NCBI RefSeq assembly: GCF_003255815.1
Contig: NC_037682.1
Location: forward strand, 16,576,965-16,640,964
Length of the DNA stretch: 64,000 nt
DNA from: Theropithecus gelada
Taxonomy: Eukaryota > Chordata > Mammalia > Primates > Cercopithecidae
Reading direction: 5' to 3'
Positions 58,309 to 64,000 of this stretch are shown here, one piece after another; position 1 is the first letter of the stretch; every line of letters begins with the position of its first letter. The translations under genes and the position numbers were made by a program. The notes beneath the pieces are model-generated. The model was not told where the DNA came from. It worked only from the letters and a program-made list of their open reading frames with translations, and did not search any database.

Positions 58309-59524
58309 TGGCAAAAAATTTCCTGAGGAATTCTATTTACATAACTTAGACAAATGAACACTCATATAAAATGTATAATAACCCGAATGCTTTTTCGTTC
58401 ATGTGACTTAAGTATATCTTTAATAAAAAAGCTGGTTTTAAAATTATCAGCAAATTGTCAACATATCTTTTTGCCCACTTGTACTGGTAGAGTTTTATAT
58501 TTGTCTTTGCTAGATGTTTTAGGGTGTTGGGGTTTGACCCAAAGGTTATAAAACTGAAAACCCAGCCTAAAATAGAATAATCTTTGTCAACTCTTTGATA
58601 ATTAAGGCTAGTTTAATAATGTTTGTTTAGTAAAAATAGCTATCTCTTCTAAGTTATAATTAAAATATTCATACAACTAACTTTAAGATTTCTACTTAGG
58701 TGCACACCTGATACTCATAAGTTATAAAAATAGGAAAATAACTAGAAATGATGACTAGCTTTATTTCATATCTCAATTTTCATAACTAATCTATGTAAAC
58801 TATAAAAAATTGAATAAATTAGATAATACAAATGAGGTAAATATCTGTAAATATAGTTTTCATGTAATTTGAAATCTTAAAGTTATGTTATATTGATTTA
58901 AATGATAGATATTCATTAAATGTCTGAGTCATTTCCAAATAAGATCAAAAGATAAAACAAAATTCTGACCATAAATATAAGTTTCTTTTCTTGGATTCTA
59001 ACATAATATAGAAAGACTAAATAGATTTGGTTCTATGAATATACATAAAATTATGTTATAGAAAAACATGTTTTTAAAATTATACAAATTTTCATATATA
59101 AAATACGGGATATGACAGATAATTCAAGATTTCTGGCTTCCTAGGTTTTCACTAAAATTTAAGGTTATTAAATTAAAAATACTAATTAGTATCTCTAGAA
59201 CTATAATATAAAATCTCTCAAAAAAGGAAGATGTGCTTTAATAAAAAATTATAAGAAAGGCATAAAAGCCTATTCTTTATCAAGAAAAAAGAATAATTTT
59301 GTTTAATTTAGAGGTTATTTAAAGATTTTTTTGCAAAATACAAATTTAACAAGTATAACACAATAAGCTACAATGTGACGGAAAAGTACCAGTAAGAAGG
59401 AGAGAGACAGAGATAGGAAAAAAGTTATGGGTATGAAAATATATTTTCACTCAAAAAGTCAATAATAACTTAATTGTATATTTTAAAATAACTTAAAGAA
59501 CGTAATTGGATTATTTGTAACTCA
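58309..59524. other. AT-rich DNA, possibly continuing the ERV remnant
   Basis: Composition is the same as before the Alu. No frame above 65 residues and no recognisable retroviral motif. Cannot be assigned confidently. Confidence 0.3.
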
Positions 59525-59695
59525 AAGGATAAATGCTTGAGGGGATGGATACGCCATTCTTCATGACGTGCTTATTTCACATTGTATGCCTGTATCAAAA
59601 CATCTCACGTACGCCATAAATACGTACACCTACTATGTACCTACAACAATTAAAAATAAATAAAAAATTAAAATAATAATTTAAAATAAATAAAA
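59525..59695 (+). mobile_element. L1 3'-end fragment (L1M/L1PB-like)
   Basis: 'GAGGGGATGGATACGCCATT', 'ATCAAAACATCTCACGTACG' and an end with an (AAATA)n-like tail match the terminal ~130 bp of older L1 3' UTRs. Confidence 0.7.
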
Positions 59696-61530
59696 TGAGG
59701 GTAATGTCTGTTTCAAATGATTATTGTGTGAATTTAGTAAGATTTAAAGTGGTTTGTTTATTGCATGAGTACAGGAAGTGAGAAAAGGTGACCCTGCAGC
59801 CACAAGGTCACTGATTAAAGATTTCGCAATGGGATTCCAAGATTGCTGATTCTAAGGCAACTTGAATTCTAAGTATATGTTCAGTTCTGATTCTAAGTAT
59901 ATGTTCAATTATAACATATACTTGGTTTGTAGTTATTGGGATAGGAAAGCCCTTTTTTCTTATATTTCACAGAAAATATCTGATTTTCACAACGGTGAAA
60001 AAAAGAAACTGAAGGCTAGATCTGGACGGTTTCTGAACTGTCAACTCTATATCTGTGCATTAGCTACAGGTGGTTCTTTCCCCAAAATGAGTTGTGATGT
60101 GACTAATTTTAAACTAGATCAATTACAACTTGTGTACAGATAAACCCCAGTAAGTCCTAGGTTTTTTATCTTAAAAACTCTTCAGTGCCTTTCATGGTGA
60201 ATATGGCAGCTCTATACTTTAAGGCAACCATTGTGTTCCCCTGACTTTTAACTATGTTGCACTGGAGGAAGGGTTGAAATAGAACGATGATTGATTATAA
60301 GTATTCAAAACTGTTATGATGACAATTTCAGCACATCTGGGAAAATGTTAGCTTTTCCAAGATCTCAATCTGCTGCTGATACCTGGCATTCTTGTTTTCA
60401 ATTGAGTATTTTGTAGCCTTTAGAACATGTGAATAAAAATTATATAACTTTTTCTTGTCAGTCATTCATACACCAGGGTTAATGAGACTGTTCTTTGAAA
60501 AAGGCCTGGGGATGGTGGTGGAGGGCATGGAGACCCACGGCAACCAAAGGAAGCGGGGGTCTAATTAAGATACAAGACAGGACTAATTTTAGATGGGAAC
60601 AGGTAAGCTAATCTTGTAGACATCACAATCTTGCCAAAATTAGCCTTAGAGATTGCACTCAACTTTATCTTTCTTAGAGTCCCAGAGTTCTTGGATTTTC
60701 TGAGGGCCAAGAATATGTCAATATATAAAGTTGACAAAACTTTGATGCCTACTCCCTTTTAACATCAGGCAGAGAAGGTCAAAGAAATCCCGTGGTTATT
60801 AGTTGAACCCAACCAGTTAACCAACTAAAGGGAAAGCTGAGGACAGAAAAAGAAGACAATTTTATTTCTTAATTACAGCTAGTTACCAGCAGAACTTAAA
60901 TCCCCACTCTTATCCTTGGACTTTGCAGAGTTACTGATTTAGTTACTGGCGGCAGCAGATTGAGAAAGACAATACAGTCACTGAAAGCACAGCAAACTCC
61001 TTGTTGGCAAAAAAAAAAGCCTTGTATTTATACCCTCTAGAACCTGGCACATACATAACACTTAAAATATTTTGCTAATTATATGAATGGATAGATCTCA
61101 GACTGGGTTAAATTGTCCCTCACACCAGCCCCATTCTCCATGTTTTTAACTACATTTTCTCTGACTTCTTTTGAGAGTAAAAAAAAAATTCAACATTTGG
61201 ACCTGGCATTCCTCATGACCCCAGGGGAAAAAAAAATGCTTCAGAGTGATTGGTTATTTCTTTCTCCTATTGAGTCCTGTCCCAATTTCTAATTACTATG
61301 TAAACTGACTTTGAATAAGAAATGAATGCATCTTGCCCAGTATGTCTTTCAAAAATTCTAATTTAGTTTATATTTCTTTCAGATTGTAGAGTTAAGGATT
61401 AAAGCCCACCCTTCAGAATTTAATATTCACTTAGCAAGGAGATGGTAACTTGGGTAGTGTTTATCAAAAAGTTATTTGCATTTTCTATCTCCTTCCACTA
61501 CTATTATTTACTTATGACAGAAACAGATTT
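59696..61530. other. 3' flank of OR5AR1 and intergenic DNA
   Basis: An 18-bp unit recurs with a 24-bp period at 59,866-59,883 and 59,890-59,907. The 93-residue plus frame at 59,862-60,143 has no domain. The part next to 61,530 should include the OR5AR1 3' UTR; I could not fix its polyadenylation site. Confidence 0.4.
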
Positions 61531-62475
61531 TCATTTTGTGTTATTATTGAGGTTTTTTCGAATTAGTTTTTTGAAAGCAGCTTTCACATCTTTGTTCCGC
61601 AAACTGTAGATCAAGGGATTCAACATGGGGATGATAATCGTGTAGAACACAGAGGCCCACTTGTCTTGGTCCAGAGAGTAGCTGGATGTTGGCCTCAGGT
61701 ACATAAACATGACTGTGCCATAGAAGAGGGTGACGCCAGTAAGGTGAGACCCACAGGTGGAGAAAGCCTTAAGGTGGCCTTCGGCTGAACGCATTCTGAT
61801 GATTGCAACGAGGATAAAGGTATAGGAGATGAAGATGATGAGGATGGTGCCGAATTCAATGAAGGCACACAGACTGAAGAGCAAGATCTCACTGATGTAG
61901 GTGTCTGAACAAGAGAGGGCCAAGAGTGGTGGGATTTCGCAGAAGAAATGGTTGATGATATTGGAACCACAGTAACTCAGGCTGAAGGTGAGGGTAGTGT
62001 GGGCTACTAAACTTACTAGACCAGCCAGGTAAGAGCCCAGCATGAGAGCCAAGCAGACCCGCTTGGACATGAGGGTGCTATAGTGGAGGGGTTGACAGAT
62101 AGCCACAAAACGATCATAGGCCATGGCTGCCAGGACATAGCACTCAGCATCCACAAAACCTACAAAGAAAGCAAACTGGGTGGCACAGCTGGAGAAGGAG
62201 ATAACTTTGTGCTTTGTTAGGAAGTCAGCCAGCATCCTGGGGGCAATGGCTGAGGAGTAGCCCAGGTCAACAAAGGAGAGGTTGCAGAGGAAAAAATACA
62301 TGGGTATGTGAAGCTGAGTGTCTGTTATAATCAGGATAATCATACCAACGTTCCCCACTACATTAACCAGGTAAACTATGAGGAAAACCACGAAGAAGAT
62401 GATCTGCATCTGAGGGTCCTGGGTGATGCCCATGAAGATAAACTCAGTCACCATTGAGTGGTTTTCTGTATCCAT
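61531..62475 (-). CDS. OR5AR1: Olfactory receptor OR5AR1
   Basis: Odorant GPCR of OR family 5, expected in the olfactory cilia membrane with Golf coupling; ligand unknown from sequence. The frame is intact at 314 residues. Features: glycosylation site N5-H-S, G41-N42 in TM1, PMYFF at 58-62, C97/C179, the canonical MAYDRFVAIC at 118-127, S217-Y218, KAFSTCGSHL at 236-245 and PMLNPLIYSLRN at 283-294, with a short Asn-rich C-terminus. The open frame extends 30 residues further upstream to 62,565, but I start at the ATG at 62,475-62,473. There the OR N-terminus (MDTENHS) begins with its glycosylation site, and a splice acceptor lies inside the extension. Identity as OR5AR1 rests on recall of the human protein, which it matches nearly throughout. 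It lies in the same orientation as the OR9G1-like gene, about 9.9 kb from it. Like its neighbours it has Ile in place of Thr before PMYFF. Confidence 0.95.
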   Translation of the reverse strand: MDTENHSMVTEFIFMGITQDPQMQIIFFVVFLIVYLVNVVGNVGMIILIITDTQLHIPMYFFLCNLSFVDLGYSSAIAPRMLADFLTKHKVISFSSCATQFAFFVGFVDAECYVLAAMAYDRFVAICQPLHYSTLMSKRVCLALMLGSYLAGLVSLVAHTTLTFSLSYCGSNIINHFFCEIPPLLALSCSDTYISEILLFSLCAFIEFGTILIIFISYTFILVAIIRMRSAEGHLKAFSTCGSHLTGVTLFYGTVMFMYLRPTSSYSLDQDKWASVFYTIIIPMLNPLIYSLRNKDVKAAFKKLIRKNLNNNTK

Positions 62476-62555
62476 TGCTTCAAGGTTGTATGTGCCTGGA
62501 TTTAGTTTACTGATGGATGTAGTAAATTTCCTGTCACTGAAAATATTCAAACTAA
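62476..62555 (-). promoter_or_regulatory. Putative 3' splice site and 5' UTR of OR5AR1 coding exon
   Basis: Minus-strand TTTAGTTTGAATATTTTCAG ends in AG at 62,538-62,537, leaving a 61-base 5' UTR. It lies in the region where the open frame runs on upstream of the ATG, so that extension is probably part intron and part 5' UTR. Confidence 0.5.
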
Positions 62556-63149
62556 AGACAAGCAATCATATGCCACATATATATATATAGTGTATATGTG
62601 TATACATATAGTTCTACAGTAAATGAAGGCTTTGTTTAGGATGATTCATAAAAATCTTTCCAGTAATTAGATTCTACAACAGATAGAATAACCCAAATGC
62701 TTTGTTAAAAGTGGTGATGTGTCCTCTCCATGTGCCCATTCACAACAGAAGGAAGTGTTAACTTCTTGGGAATGGCAACTTCTGCTTCTCCAATGACCTT
62801 GGTGTTCTGGGGTAATTTATCACATGGTACTAGATGTTTGACTCAGTCTACACAATTGTGTGTCTTATTAATGAGTAAAGAAGAACAGCATTGGGTATTT
62901 CTTCTTTCTAAAACAAAGCAAATATAAATGCAGATAATGAATAAACTTTAATTTTCATTACAGGTAGACACAGAAAGGAAAATAAGTGACACAAGGACCT
63001 CAAAGTACAACACATCACACATATACAGAAAATGAAAAACTTGGAGCAGAAGGTCAGAAATATAAGAAAAGACAGTAAAAGATAATTTTCTTAAAAGCCG
63101 GAGTTACTGAGTAGCCCAAGAGAAATAAAAAGAAACATATTTCTGATTT
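62556..63149. other. Upstream of OR5AR1; short (TA)n
   Basis: A short TA/TG-rich run lies at about 62,576-62,612. The rest is AT-rich and unassigned; the 5' non-coding exon and promoter of OR5AR1 may lie here or beyond. Confidence 0.35.
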
Positions 63150-63875
63150 AAAAAAGTTGTATCCATAACATACAAAGACATTTTAATACCTAATAATAAG
63201 AAATCCAACAATCCAGTAAGAATCGGCCAAAAATTTCAATAAATATTTACTCATCAAAGGAGATAGCCGAATAACAAATAAATGCATAAAAGTGCTCAAA
63301 TATTCATTAGGGGAATGCAAGTTAAAAACACAATAAAATAATGTTACATACTAATGATTACAATTTAAAAAAACTGACTATACCAAGTGTTGACAAGGAA
63401 ATAGAATAATTGGAAATTTCATCATTATTGGTAGAAATGGAAAGTAGTACAATCACTTTGGAAAACACCTTTGTAGTTTCTTATAAACTCAAACATATGC
63501 ATACCAACTCTATGATCCAGCCATTAAACAACTGTACATAGGTGACAGGGTAAGTAAATTAGGGTATGTCCATAAAATGAAATGCTACTTAATGATTAAA
63601 AGAATCAGATTATTCACACATGCAATGTGGTGAATGAATCTCAAAATAATTAGACTGAGAGAAAACAGCCAGATAAAAAAAGAGTATACCTTGTATGATT
63701 CCATTTAGAAAAATCCAGAAAGTGTAAGATAATTAATATTGATAGGAGGCAGATCAGTGGTCACCAGGATAGAGGTGTGTGTGAGGTGGAACAGAGGGGA
63801 GGGAGTATCAAGAGGCATGAGGAAACTTTTGGGGGTAATGGATTTATTTACTATCTTGACAGTGATAATGGTTTT
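63150..63875 (+). mobile_element. Old L1 (L1M-type) 3' region, plus strand
   Basis: Collinear with the 3' end of old L1s: 'AGTAAGAATCGGCCAAAAAT', 'ATTCATTAGGGGAATGCAAG', 'AACTCTATGATCCAGCCATT', then the 'GGTCACCAGGATAGAGG' and 'TTTACTATCTTGACAGTGAT' phrases. ORF2 is fully degraded. Confidence 0.75.
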
Positions 63876-63972
63876 GTGAGTGTGTGTGTGTGTGTATATA
63901 TATATATATGTGTGTATATATATACACACACACACACACATATGCATACACACTTTTTATATATATATATAT
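63876..63972. repeat. (TG)n(TA)n(CA)n compound microsatellite
   Basis: Alternating TG, TA and CA runs just after the L1 3' end. The CA half can pair with the TG half, so the strand may fold back. The 82-residue minus frame through it is an artefact. Confidence 0.93.
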
Positions 63973-64000
63973 TAAAAAGACATATCAAATTTTATACTTT

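Noticed and set aside
62476..62565. 30-residue N-terminal extension of OR5AR1
   Set aside because: ORs start just before the N-glycosylation site; the extension crosses a plausible splice acceptor and lacks signal-peptide character.

Overview
The window is primate genomic DNA. It carries many Alu elements (one with the look of the young AluY group), MaLR LTR elements, L1PA-type LINE fragments, and a solo LTR resembling the MER11/HERV-K11 group. This points to a catarrhine (Old World monkey or ape). Three intact single-exon olfactory receptor (OR) genes place it in the cluster that lies on chromosome 11q12 in human. Compared from memory, several residues differ from the human proteins, and there is a 10-N gap and a single N, so a draft assembly of a non-human catarrhine is my best guess. 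This window runs opposite to the human reference order (OR5AR1, OR9G, OR9G4). LAYOUT: 1-28 kb is AT-rich intergenic DNA with no convincing gene. It holds a pile of LTR fragments at 2-3.5 kb, scattered MIR, L2 and MER20-like relics, two Alus whose tails have grown into long TTCC and TTTC tracts (8.2-9.5 kb), two further Alus (11.4-12.4 kb), a pyrimidine tract at 15.1 kb, an ancient repeat block at 16.8-17.9 kb and an old L1 3' end at 19-20.3 kb. 28.66-30.86 kb is a complete MaLR element (LTR-internal-LTR) with a perfect 5-bp target duplication. 31.7-41.7 kb is LINE-1 territory: a plus-strand L1, a minus-strand L1 fragment, and a long minus-strand L1 split by a MaLR LTR, an Alu and a 1,071-bp MER11C-like LTR. 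43.0-43.6 kb is an MLT2-like LTR. 46.9-47.8 kb is a 5'-inverted L1PA element containing the assembly gap. 48.0-62.5 kb is the OR block: OR9G4 (+), an OR9G1-like gene (-) tail to tail with it, then OR5AR1 (-). Between the last two lie an L1 3' end, an Alu monomer, a GNAS retrocopy fragment and a probable ERV leader. The window ends in an old L1 3' end and a TG/TA microsatellite. GENE FUNCTION: the three ORs are seven-transmembrane chemoreceptors expected to act one per olfactory neuron through Golf and adenylyl cyclase. They do not form an operon or pathway with each other. Each coding exon has a plausible 3' splice site just upstream of its ATG, matching the usual OR layout of 5' non-coding exon(s) plus one coding exon. 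No coding gene was recognised outside this block. Most other long open frames are repeat-derived or chance.
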